Origin: an uncultured Eubacteriales bacterium
GTDB taxonomy: Bacteria > Bacillota > Clostridia > Oscillospirales > Oscillospiraceae
NCBI GenBank assembly: GCA_900321335.1
Contig: ONVR01000086.1
Location: 1-5,404, forward strand
Reading direction: 5' to 3'
Length of the DNA: 5,404 nucleotides
Position numbers and translations under genes: made by a program. The notes under the pieces were generated by a model. That model made no database searches. It saw only the letters and a program-made list of their open reading frames with translations, and was not told the DNA's origin. This document shows positions 1 to 5,404 of this stretch, in pieces (the first letter of the stretch is position 1; each line of letters starts with the position of its first letter).

Positions 1-72
1 ATTTCCCCCGTCCATCTGCTCCAGCGCTTCCGTAACGGCGTGAAACAGAACAGCGTACATTTCCCGATACAT
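1..72 (-). CDS. Small protein of unknown function, N-terminal 24 codons (partial)
   Basis: Reading the minus strand from an ATG at 72 gives 24 uninterrupted codons to the window edge: MYREMYAVLFHAVTEALEQM then DGGN. A perfect GGAGG lies at 80-84, seven bases before the ATG, and a promoter lies just upstream (91-119), so this is a real gene start and not a chance frame. A second Met at codon 5 is possible but has no ribosome site of its own. The visible part looks like one amphipathic helix. I recall similar short proteins of unknown function in clostridia, beginning with Met-Tyr and a Leu-Phe-x-Ala-(Ile/Val)-Thr-(Asp/Glu)-Ala-Leu stretch, but cannot name a family. It is divergent from the Xre regulator and shares its control region, so that regulator probably controls it. 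The rest of the gene lies outside the window. Confidence 0.72.
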   Translation of the reverse strand, partial: MYREMYAVLFHAVTEALEQMDGGN

Positions 73-90
73 AAAACCGCCTCCGGGAAA

Positions 91-119
91 ATTTTAAGGG
101 AATATCCCTTAAAAGTCAA
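91..119 (-). promoter_or_regulatory. Sigma-A type promoter of the divergent small gene
   Basis: On the minus strand the -35 box is TTGACT (119-114, five of six consensus bases) and the -10 box is TAAAAT (96-91, five of six), separated by exactly 17 bases. The 17-base spacer is filled by most of the left palindrome (operator 1), which also overlaps the -10 box. Initiation would fall near 82-85, at the edge of the GGAGG ribosome site, so the leader would be only about a dozen bases long. A repressor on the palindrome would block polymerase directly. Confidence 0.75.
92..114. promoter_or_regulatory. Operator 1: perfect palindrome, 10-base arms
   Basis: The left arm TTTTAAGGGA (92-101) and right arm TCCCTTAAAA (105-114) are exact reverse complements around the spacer ATA. 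The core at 95-111 recurs, inverted, as operator 2. It lies between the -35 and -10 boxes of the minus-strand promoter. Such a site fits a dimeric HTH protein, and the adjacent Xre gene is the obvious candidate. There is no direct evidence for which protein binds. Confidence 0.75.
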
Positions 120-138
120 TAAGGGATATTCCCTTATT
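118..138. promoter_or_regulatory. Operator 2: perfect palindrome, 9-base arms
   Basis: The left arm AATAAGGGA (118-126) and right arm TCCCTTATT (130-138) are exact reverse complements around TAT. Its 17-base core (120-136) is the reverse complement of the operator 1 core (95-111). The two centres are 25 bases apart. It lies just upstream of the minus-strand -35 box and would overlap the -35 region of any plus-strand promoter serving the Xre gene, which suggests control of both genes including autoregulation. Confidence 0.75.
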
Positions 139-151
139 GCATACTGCATAC

Positions 152-158
152 AGAGGTG
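152..158 (+). promoter_or_regulatory. Ribosome binding site of the Xre gene (decides the start)
   Basis: AGAGGTG at 152-158 matches the anti-Shine-Dalgarno complement GGAGGTG at six of seven bases and ends six bases before the ATG at 165. The in-frame GTG at 156 lies inside this site, so it cannot be the real start. Translation should begin at 165. Confidence 0.7.
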
Positions 159-164
159 TGCGGT

Positions 165-386
165 ATGAACGATCGAATCAAAGCCCTCCGGGAGGACCGG
201 GATCTGACCCAGGGGCAGCTGGCGGCGCTGCTGTGCGTCCATCAGACCACCTATTCCGATTATGAGCGGGGCAACCTGAACATTCCCGTTGCCGTGCTCA
301 AGCAGCTGGCCGTATTTTACGGCACCAGCATCGATTACCTGGTGGAGCTCACCGACGAGCCGGCGCCCTACCCCAGGAAAAAGTAA
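165..386 (+). CDS. Small Xre-family HTH transcriptional regulator
   Basis: This is a 73-residue DNA-binding protein that is essentially one Xre/Cro-type helix-turn-helix domain (about residues 4-60). The diagnostic stretch is LTQGQLAALL (14-23), followed by the recognition helix around HQTTYSDYERG (26-36). The domain then ends in YGTSIDYLVELTD and a short basic tail, PYPRKK, a pattern I know from many clostridial single-domain Xre proteins. There is no effector, protease or kinase domain. The ATG at 165 is preferred over the in-frame GTG at 156 because of the ribosome site at 152-158. The gene is divergent from a small gene across a region with two copies of a palindrome, so I infer that it represses itself and its neighbour. 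The plus-strand promoter is not clear: CATACT at 140-145 is a weak -10 candidate with no good -35. A terminator follows the stop immediately. Confidence 0.9.
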   Translation: MNDRIKALREDRDLTQGQLAALLCVHQTTYSDYERGNLNIPVAVLKQLAVFYGTSIDYLVELTDEPAPYPRKK

Positions 387-417
387 GAAGCGGGAGAGAT
401 TCCCGCTTCTTCTTTTT
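385..417. terminator. Bidirectional intrinsic terminator between convergent genes
   Basis: The stem arms at 385-395 (AAGAAGCGGGA) and 401-411 (TCCCGCTTCTT) are perfect 11-base reverse complements around the loop GAGAT. On the plus strand the stem is followed by CTTTTT (412-417), and on the minus strand by ACTTTTT (384-378). It can therefore end both the Xre transcript and the trmB-MATE transcript. The stem begins inside the Xre stop codon and its trailing T tract overlaps the MATE stop codon. Confidence 0.88.
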
Positions 418-1771
418 ATCGGGTCAGCTGCCGGATCCACTTGAAGCTGTTGCAGTAGATGCCGTTGGGGATGCACTTGAGGATCTGATCGCATTTGAGG
501 ATGCAGAAGGTCACAAGAGGCGGCGCGTGGAACACGAAGGCCGCCAGCGCGGAGCCCGGGATCACCAGGCACCACATAAACACCGTATCGAGGATGAAGG
601 TATACCGGGTGTCGCCGCCGCCGGCGATGATGCCCCCCGCCGCCGGGTACTCGTAGGACGAGCCGATGACGGTGATGGACAGGACGATGAGGAACTGCTT
701 TGCCAGAGCCGTGGTCTCCGGGGAGACGTTATACAGGGCCACGGCGGCATCCTTGAAGAGCATCAGCAGCACCGCCGAGACGAGCCCCACCCCCACGAAG
801 ATGATCTGAAGGGTCCTGGTATAGGCCCGGACCATGTCCAGCCGCCCTTCCCCCACGGTTTTGCCGATGACCACGTTGGAGGCGGAGGCGGTGGCCACGC
901 TGATGATGCCGATGACCTGATACACCACGGAGGCGATGCTGTTGGCGGCAATGGCCGTCTGGGTCATATGCCCCAGGATGGAGGTCTGGGCCGCCTGCGC
1001 CACGCCCCAGATGGCCCCGGAGCCGATCAGGGGCAGGGCCGTGCGGATGTAATCCTTCCAGTAGGTGAAGTCAAAGCCGAAAATGTCCCGCAGCCGGAGT
1101 CTGAGCTTTTTGTCCACGAAGAGGGTATAGCCCAGAATGATCACCAGCTCCAAAATCCGGCTGACCAGGGTGGCCGTGGCGGCGCCCCGGATCCCCATCT
1201 CCGGGAACCCGAAGTGTCCGTAGATCAGACAGTAGTTGAGGATGATGTTGGAGAACATGGTGGCAATGGAGATCACCGTGCCGATAAAGGCCGTCTCCAC
1301 GCTCCGCAGGGACATGACCAGGGTGTTGGAGACGGTGAAGATCAGATAGGTCCAGCACATGATGCGCATATACCGGATGCCCTCGGCGATGACCTGCTCG
1401 TCGGCGGTGAGCAGCAGCAGGCACCGCCGGGGGAACAGCCCCGTCACCAGCAGGAACAGGGCGCCGCAGCCCATAGCCAGCTTCATGCCCACGCTGATCA
1501 CCCGGCGGATGGGGTCGATCTGCCGCTTGCCCCAGTACTGGGAGGCCAAAACCACGATGCCGTTGGCGATGCCCGCCACGATCATCTGCAGGACGAACTG
1601 GATCTGATTGACCAGCGCCGCCCCGGAGATGGCCAGCTCGCTGTACCGGCCCAGCATCACGTTGTCCGCCAGGTTGACCCCCAGGGCGATGATGGACTGG
1701 GCGCAGACGATAGCCGCCAGCGAGAAGAAGGATTTATAGAATTTCTTGTCTTTTACCAGAAGATTCCCCAT
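416..1771 (-). CDS. MATE-family multidrug/cation efflux transporter
   Basis: This 451-residue polytopic membrane protein matches the length and two-fold repeat of the MATE family, cation-coupled exporters of drugs and metabolites in the cytoplasmic membrane. About twelve hydrophobic segments are visible, including residues 15-33, 58-76, 97-113, 136-155, 205-219, 321-339 and 359-371. Family-like motifs are the first-helix LADNVMLGRYSE region (34-45), the loop from Arg156 through SNIILNYCLIYG (174-185) to FGFPEMGIRGAATAT (187-201), and the second-half GGGDTR signature (384-389). The C terminus NSFKWIRQLTR is typical of a clostridial subgroup. The substrate cannot be told from sequence, so I give no symbol. 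AAGGAG at 1784-1789 lies 12 bases before the ATG, a slightly long spacing, with no better in-frame start nearby. It follows trmB by 45 bases with no terminator between, so it is probably co-transcribed. Confidence 0.93.
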   Translation of the reverse strand: MGNLLVKDKKFYKSFFSLAAIVCAQSIIALGVNLADNVMLGRYSELAISGAALVNQIQFVLQMIVAGIANGIVVLASQYWGKRQIDPIRRVISVGMKLAMGCGALFLLVTGLFPRRCLLLLTADEQVIAEGIRYMRIMCWTYLIFTVSNTLVMSLRSVETAFIGTVISIATMFSNIILNYCLIYGHFGFPEMGIRGAATATLVSRILELVIILGYTLFVDKKLRLRLRDIFGFDFTYWKDYIRTALPLIGSGAIWGVAQAAQTSILGHMTQTAIAANSIASVVYQVIGIISVATASASNVVIGKTVGEGRLDMVRAYTRTLQIIFVGVGLVSAVLLMLFKDAAVALYNVSPETTALAKQFLIVLSITVIGSSYEYPAAGGIIAGGGDTRYTFILDTVFMWCLVIPGSALAAFVFHAPPLVTFCILKCDQILKCIPNGIYCNSFKWIRQLTR

Positions 1772-1816
1772 GGGATACCGACGCTCCTTGCGTGAATGAT
1801 TCCGTGGTTCAGCCCG

Positions 1817-2449
1817 TCAGAGCACGGCCACACAGCGGTTGATGGACACGCCCTGACCGTAGAATTTCTCCTCGTAGTCCGTCATGATCCCCACGAGGCC
1901 GTTTTCGTGGAGGTTCCGCGTCACCTCTTTGCAGGAAAAGCCCGCGGCGGCAAACTCCTCCAGGGAGAATTCAAAGAGCATGTCGTTGTCCGTCTTGAAG
2001 TGGATCTCCCCGCCCGGTTTGAGGACCTGCTTATACAGCTCCAGAAAATTCCGGTGGGTCAGCCGGCGCTTGGCCTGGCGCCCCTTTTTCCAGGGATCGC
2101 AGAAGTTGATATAGATCCGGTCGATCTCTCCGGGAGCAAAGACCTCCGTCAGACGCCGGGCGTCCAGATCCACGAACCGAACGTTTTCGATCTGCCCGGC
2201 GCAGACCCGCTCCATTCCCACCACCATGGCGTCCGGTACCCGCTCCACCGCGATGAGCATGGTGTCCGGCATGGTGCGGGCCGTCTCGGCGGTGAAGCGG
2301 CCCTTGCCGCAGCCCAGCTCCAGATACAGCTTGTCATATTGCCCAAAGATCTCCCGCCACCGGCCCCGCAGGGTCTCCGGCTCCCGGATCTGCACCCCGG
2401 CGCACCGCTCCATCCGGGGCACCAGGTTGGGCTTTTTCCGCATTCTCAT
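1817..2449 (-). CDS. trmB: tRNA (guanine-N7-)-methyltransferase TrmB
   Basis: This cytoplasmic enzyme uses S-adenosylmethionine to methylate N7 of guanine 46 in the tRNA variable loop. With the start chosen here it has 210 residues, a normal size for the family. Visible motifs are the N-terminal MRMRKKPNLVPRM, the SAM-binding glycine loop LELGCGKGRF (43-52), the acidic AVER (67-70), the signature INFCDPWKKGRQAKRRLTH (114-132), HFKTDN (150-155) and the C-terminal TDYEEKF (190-196). The family usually has INFSDPWPKKRH in the signature, so Cys117 and Lys121 are mild variants. The track-style start at the GTG at 2455 lies only two bases after the AGAGG ribosome site. The ATG at 2449 has eight-base spacing and gives the usual family N terminus, so I chose it. 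The gene has its own promoter and is followed 45 bases later by the MATE gene. Confidence 0.96.
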   Translation of the reverse strand: MRMRKKPNLVPRMERCAGVQIREPETLRGRWREIFGQYDKLYLELGCGKGRFTAETARTMPDTMLIAVERVPDAMVVGMERVCAGQIENVRFVDLDARRLTEVFAPGEIDRIYINFCDPWKKGRQAKRRLTHRNFLELYKQVLKPGGEIHFKTDNDMLFEFSLEEFAAAGFSCKEVTRNLHENGLVGIMTDYEEKFYGQGVSINRCVAVL

Positions 2450-2456
2450 ATCCACT

Positions 2457-2462
2457 ACCTCT
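2457..2462 (-). promoter_or_regulatory. Ribosome binding site of trmB (decides the start)
   Basis: The minus strand reads AGAGGT at 2462-2457. AGAGG ends eight bases before the ATG at 2449 but only two before the upstream in-frame GTG at 2455, so it supports the ATG. Confidence 0.7.
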
Positions 2463-2484
2463 TTACAAAATCAGCATTACGCTC

Positions 2485-2513
2485 ATTGTATCAGCCCCGC
2501 CGGGAAAAGGCAA
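2485..2513 (-). promoter_or_regulatory. Extended -10 promoter of trmB-MATE
   Basis: The minus strand carries -35 TTGCCT (2513-2508, four of six consensus bases), a 17-base spacer, and the -10 box TACAAT (2490-2485, five of six). The -10 is preceded by TGA, making a TGnTATAAT-type extended -10. Initiation would fall near 2478, leaving a leader of about 30 bases before the trmB ATG. It sits downstream of the cinA terminator, which supports a separate transcription unit. Confidence 0.7.
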
Positions 2514-2564
2514 CGGCTTTCGGGATTTTTCCGCTTTTTGTTCGGTTTACATAAAATTGATCTG

Positions 2565-2604
2565 CAAATAAAACGGAGGCCGGGCGTAAAGCCCGGTCTC
2601 CCGT
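2565..2604 (-). terminator. Intrinsic terminator of the thiI-cinA operon
   Basis: On the minus strand GGAGACCGGGC (2601-2591) pairs with GCCCGGCCTCC (2585-2575) around the loop TTTAC, with a single A-C mismatch. The tract TTTTATTT follows (2573-2566). It begins about ten bases after the cinA stop codon, as expected for the end of that operon. The tract on the plus-strand side is poor, so it looks one-directional. Confidence 0.85.
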
Positions 2605-2613
2605 AATATGCCC

Positions 2614-3873
2614 TCATTCCCGGATGGGCAGCGCCAGGACGGCCCGGCGGGCCATGTCCAGGGCGGTCAGAGCGGTCATCAGCCGCACCCGCTCCCGGTC
2701 CGCGTGCATATGCAGCTCCCGGCACCAGGTCTGTCCCCGGTAGTACAGGCCGATGTACACCAGCCCCACGGGGTTGCCCCGCTCATCGCTGTCGGGTCCC
2801 GCCACTCCGGTGGTGCCGATGCCCAGATCCGCTCCCAGGCGGGCGGCGGCGTTTTCCGCCATGGCCAGGGCCACCTCCCGGCACACGGCGCCCTTTTCCG
2901 CCAGCAGCTCGCCGGAGATCCCCAGCAGGCTCTGCTTTGCCTCGTCGGTATAGGTGACGAAGCCGCCCCGGAGCACGGCGGAGGAGCCGGGCACGTCGGT
3001 GAGCATCTTGGCCACCAGACCGCCGGTACAAGATTCCGCCGTGGCGGCGGTGATCCCCTTCTCCCGGAGCATGGGCACCAGGGCAAACTCGATCTCCCCC
3101 GTGTCCTCCCCGTAGATCACGTCCCCCAGAATGTCGTAGATCCGGGCCAGGGCGGGAGCCATCATGGCGTCGGCCACCTCCCGGGAGGGAGCCTTGGCCG
3201 TCAGCCGCAGCAGACAGTACCCCTCCTTGGCGTAGGGAGCCAGGGTAGGGTTGGTCATCTCCAGCATCAGATCGTGGAGGGCATACTCCACGGCGCTCTC
3301 GCCCATGCCGATGATGTACAGGGTCCGGGAAAAGATCCCCGCTCCCGTCAGTCCCGACAGGTAAGGCACCACCCCGGTGCGGATCATGGCACGGCACTCT
3401 CTGGGGGGACCGGGCAGCATGAGCACGTGGACGCCCTTCTCCGCAAAGCCGCAGCCGGGCGCCGTGCCGCAGGAATTTTCAAAGACGGTGCATCCCTCCG
3501 GCAGCCACGCCTGGAGCAGGTTGTTTTCCGTCATCTTCATCCCGTGGCGGCGGCCCCGGAACATGGCCTCGATGCGCTCGGCCTGCTCCGGGTGATAGAC
3601 CAGCTTCCGGCCAAAGGTCTCCGCCACGGTCTGTTTGGTCATATCGTCATAGGTGGGCCCCAGGCCGCCGGTGGTGATGATGATGTCCGCCCGGTCCCTG
3701 GCGATGGTCAGGGCCTCCCGCAGCCGCTGGGGGTTGTCTCCCACCACCGTGTGGTGGTACACGTCAATGCCCAGCGCGCTGAGGGTCTGGGACAGGTCCT
3801 GGGCATCGGTGTTGGCGATGTTACCCAACAGGATCTCCGTGCCCACGGCGATCAGTTCTGCCGTATAGTTCAT
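2614..3873 (-). CDS. cinA: CinA: MoaB-like domain fused to nicotinamide-nucleotide amidase
   Basis: This is a full-length two-domain CinA of 419 residues, the usual length. Residues 1-170 form the MoaB/MogA-like domain: IAVGTEILLG (8-17), TGGLGPTYDD (68-77), GTAPG (136-140) and LPGPPRE (153-159). Residues about 255-415 form the C-terminal PncC-type domain, which hydrolyses nicotinamide mononucleotide to nicotinate mononucleotide and ammonia. It carries AESCTGG (279-285, Ser281 the expected nucleophile), GGFVTYTDEAK (303-313, conserved Tyr308 and Lys313) and TTGVAGP (354-360). In some relatives the N-terminal domain hydrolyses ADP-ribose. The name comes from competence-induced operons in streptococci, but nothing here ties it to DNA uptake. 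The start ATG overlaps the thiI stop as ATGA (3873-3870), with AGGAGGTG ending 11 bases before it, so translational coupling is likely. An intrinsic terminator follows. Confidence 0.96.
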   Translation of the reverse strand: MNYTAELIAVGTEILLGNIANTDAQDLSQTLSALGIDVYHHTVVGDNPQRLREALTIARDRADIIITTGGLGPTYDDMTKQTVAETFGRKLVYHPEQAERIEAMFRGRRHGMKMTENNLLQAWLPEGCTVFENSCGTAPGCGFAEKGVHVLMLPGPPRECRAMIRTGVVPYLSGLTGAGIFSRTLYIIGMGESAVEYALHDLMLEMTNPTLAPYAKEGYCLLRLTAKAPSREVADAMMAPALARIYDILGDVIYGEDTGEIEFALVPMLREKGITAATAESCTGGLVAKMLTDVPGSSAVLRGGFVTYTDEAKQSLLGISGELLAEKGAVCREVALAMAENAAARLGADLGIGTTGVAGPDSDERGNPVGLVYIGLYYRGQTWCRELHMHADRERVRLMTALTALDMARRAVLALPIRE

Positions 3874-5042
3874 CGGCGCACCCGCACCTCCTCCACGTTG
3901 TCCAGAGCCTCCTGTATGAGCCCTTCCACGTCCAAGGCCTGCTCCGCCTCCTCCAGCTCGTGGAGCCGGGGCTTGGTCCGGGGGTGCTTGGGGGTAAACA
4001 CGGTGCAGCAGTCCTCATAGGGCAGGATGGAGGTCTCAAAGGTGCCGATCTTCCGTGCCACGGTGATGATCTCCTCCTTGTCCATGCCGATCACGGGCCG
4101 GAGGATGGGCAGATCCGTCACCGCCCCGGTGACGGCCATGGCTTCCATGGTCTGGCTGGCCACCTGGCCCAGGTTCTCCCCGGTGACGATGGCCTTACAG
4201 CCGTGCTGCACAGCCAGACGGTGGGCAATGCGCATCATGAACCGGCGCATGAGCAGGGTAAACAGGTCCTCCGGGCATTTGTCCCGGATCTCTTCCTGAA
4301 TGTGGGTGAAGGGGACGATCTTCACGTCCATCCGGCCGCAGTACCGGGTCAGCTCCTTTGCCAGGGTCAGCACTTTCTCCTTTGCCTGCATGGAGGTGTA
4401 GGGGAAGGAGAAGAAGTGCACGGGCACGGTCTCCACCCCCCGCTTTGCGATCATATAGGTGGAGACGGGGCTGTCGATACCCCCGGACAGGAGGCTGACC
4501 ACCTTGCCGTTTGCCCCCACGGGCATGCCGCCGGCGCCGGGCACGGGGGTGCCGTGGACATAGGCCGCCAGATCCCGGATCTCCACGGTGACCGTCAGCT
4601 CCGGGTCGTGTACGTCCACCGCCGTGTCGGGGAAGGCCTCACTGAGCAGGCCCCCCACGTACTGGGACAGCTGGATGGAGGTCATGGGAAAGCGCTTGTC
4701 CGAGCGCTTGGACTCCACCTTGAAGCTTTTGGCCTGGGTCATGGCGTCGGCCAGATAGGTCTTTGCCAGCGCGGCGATGGCGTCCTTGTCCTTTTCACAG
4801 GCGGCGGCCCGGGTGACGCTGACCACGCCGAAAATGTCCAGGCAGGCCTCAAAGGCCCCGTCCATGTCGCAGGCGTCGTCCTTGGGCTCCACGTAGATCG
4901 CGGACTGGAGGGCGTAGATCTTGAACTTCCCGAAGCGCTCCAGCCGGTGCTTGATGTTGGACACCAGCCGCCCCTCAAACCGGCTGCGGTTGAGTCCCTT
5001 GAGGACGATCTCGCCCTGTTTCAGCAGAATGATGTCGTTCAT
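3870..5042 (-). CDS. thiI: tRNA 4-thiouridine(8) synthase ThiI (rhodanese-less form)
   Basis: This enzyme adenylates uridine 8 of tRNA and replaces its oxygen with sulfur delivered by a cysteine desulfurase. In some bacteria it also helps make the thiamine thiazole. The 390 residues show a ferredoxin-like N terminus (about 1-60), a THUMP RNA-binding domain (about 60-165, with VESKRSDKRFP at 108-118), and a PP-loop ATPase domain with LLSGGIDSPV (184-193), TGENLGQVASQT (287-298) and LPILRPVIGMDKEE (311-324). The DCCTVFTP stretch (344-351) should hold the catalytic cysteine equivalent to E. coli Cys344, at Cys345 or Cys346. The C-terminal rhodanese domain of the E. coli form is absent, as in Bacillus and other Gram-positives. 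AAGGAGG at 5050-5056 is seven bases from the ATG. The gene overlaps both neighbours by ATGA. No cysteine desulfurase is visible here and it may lie upstream. Confidence 0.97.
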   Translation of the reverse strand: MNDIILLKQGEIVLKGLNRSRFEGRLVSNIKHRLERFGKFKIYALQSAIYVEPKDDACDMDGAFEACLDIFGVVSVTRAAACEKDKDAIAALAKTYLADAMTQAKSFKVESKRSDKRFPMTSIQLSQYVGGLLSEAFPDTAVDVHDPELTVTVEIRDLAAYVHGTPVPGAGGMPVGANGKVVSLLSGGIDSPVSTYMIAKRGVETVPVHFFSFPYTSMQAKEKVLTLAKELTRYCGRMDVKIVPFTHIQEEIRDKCPEDLFTLLMRRFMMRIAHRLAVQHGCKAIVTGENLGQVASQTMEAMAVTGAVTDLPILRPVIGMDKEEIITVARKIGTFETSILPYEDCCTVFTPKHPRTKPRLHELEEAEQALDVEGLIQEALDNVEEVRVRR

Positions 5043-5404
5043 GCCTGCGCCTCCTTGCTCTGGGTGGCTGCGCCGCTTTTGAGCAGGGCCTCCCGCATGA
5101 CGGCCACCTCGCCGGCGGTTTCCCGGTAGGCGGCATAGGCGCCGGGGAAACCGGACTGGAGGTTCTCCTCGGAGAAGATAAAACGGCTCTTGGCCTCAAA
5201 GGCCACCCGGATCAGCCGGGCCTCCGCCAGCTTCATCACCGCGTCGTCCACGGGGGAGCCCCCCTCCTCCGGGGCCCGGAGGATCCTGACCGCCTTTTCG
5301 ATGCCCACGCTCAGGTAGGCGGCCACCGCCTCCGTCAGCTCCTCGGAGATCTCGGCAAAGGCCATGGCGGCTTTGGCGCTCTCGCAGCAGCGCTGGGCAC
5401 GGTC
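5039..5404 (-). CDS. Unidentified helical protein, C-terminal 121 residues (partial)
   Basis: The frame is open from the right edge of the window to a TGA at 5041-5039 that overlaps the thiI ATG. The visible 121 residues begin DRAQRCCESAKAAMAFAEIS. The Met at 5365 has no ribosome site before it, since the upstream bases read AAAGCCGCC, so it is probably internal and the gene continues beyond the window. The protein is rich in Ala and Glu, with long predicted helices (about residues 7-45 and 56-75 of the visible part), no transmembrane segment and a polar tail. A Cys-Cys pair stands at visible residues 6-7. I do not recognise the family. It does not look like the C terminus of a cysteine desulfurase, which often neighbours thiI in Gram-positives. 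The ATGA coupling to thiI suggests that the two are made together, but no function can be stated. Confidence 0.8.
   Translation of the reverse strand, partial: DRAQRCCESAKAAMAFAEISEELTEAVAAYLSVGIEKAVRILRAPEEGGSPVDDAVMKLAEARLIRVAFEAKSRFIFSEENLQSGFPGAYAAYRETAGEVAVMREALLKSGAATQSKEAQA

Noticed and set aside
156..164. GTG at 156 as an earlier start of the Xre gene
   Set aside because: It lies within the ribosome binding site and would add only Met-Cys-Gly. The ATG at 165 has proper spacing.
527..1795. Long plus-strand open frame of 422 codons antisense to the MATE gene
   Set aside because: It is rich in His, Gly, Asp and Gln with no recognisable motif, typical of the antisense frame of a GC-rich gene. 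The opposite strand encodes a clear MATE protein.
1796..2554. Plus-strand open frame of 252 codons antisense to trmB
   Set aside because: TrmB on the minus strand carries all family motifs; this frame has none and crosses the trmB promoter.
2608..4020. Plus-strand open frame of 470 codons antisense to cinA
   Set aside because: It has His/Gly/Gln-rich shadow composition, no ribosome site worth noting, and full overlap with an unmistakable CinA.
4115..4150. Perfect hairpin CCGTCACC/GGTGACGG next to a CCATGG pair, inside thiI
   Set aside because: It encodes the conserved AVTGAVTD region of ThiI, has no T tract and no nearby gene boundary, so it is best explained by coding repetition.
3960..5129. 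Plus-strand open frame of 389 codons antisense to thiI
   Set aside because: It has the same shadow-frame character and the ThiI motifs on the other strand are decisive.
1..5404. CRISPR array, tRNA or rRNA gene, transposon or phage element
   Set aside because: No regularly spaced repeats, no recognisable tRNA or rRNA sequence, and no transposase or integrase motifs on either strand.

Overview
The window is a GC-rich chromosomal segment with compact gene packing and strong AGGAGG-type ribosome binding sites. ThiI lacks a rhodanese domain, as in Gram-positive bacteria, and the Xre regulator and MATE protein look clostridial. I infer a high-GC Firmicute of the Oscillospiraceae type (Flavonifractor or Lawsonibacter-like gut bacteria). 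That assignment rests on protein style and gene content, not on a marker gene. Nothing seen points to a plasmid, phage or insertion sequence.

Layout from left to right. Positions 1-72 hold the first 24 codons of a small minus-strand gene. Positions 73-164 are an AT-rich divergent control region with two copies of one palindrome, placed inside and just upstream of a good minus-strand promoter. A 73-residue Xre-type HTH regulator follows on the plus strand (165-386). A hairpin with T tracts on both sides (385-417) ends that gene and the convergent minus-strand unit. Everything to the right is on the minus strand and forms two transcription units.

Unit A is transcribed from an extended -10 promoter at about 2485-2513. 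It carries trmB (tRNA m7G46 methyltransferase) and then a MATE-family transporter, 45 bases apart. Unit B enters from beyond the right edge. It carries the C-terminal part of an unidentified helical protein, thiI (tRNA 4-thiouridine synthase) and cinA (MoaB-like plus nicotinamide-nucleotide amidase). Each junction is a 4-base ATGA stop/start overlap, and the unit ends in an intrinsic terminator at about 2565-2604.

Functionally, the minus-strand block is mostly tRNA modification (s4U8 by ThiI, m7G46 by TrmB) with pyridine-nucleotide housekeeping (CinA) and an exporter. These are ordinary core genes. The part most worth a second look is the left-hand divergent region, where a small HTH protein and an uncharacterised small protein share a symmetrical operator arrangement. 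The second is the unidentified gene translationally coupled to thiI. I see no evidence of a large undescribed system in this window.
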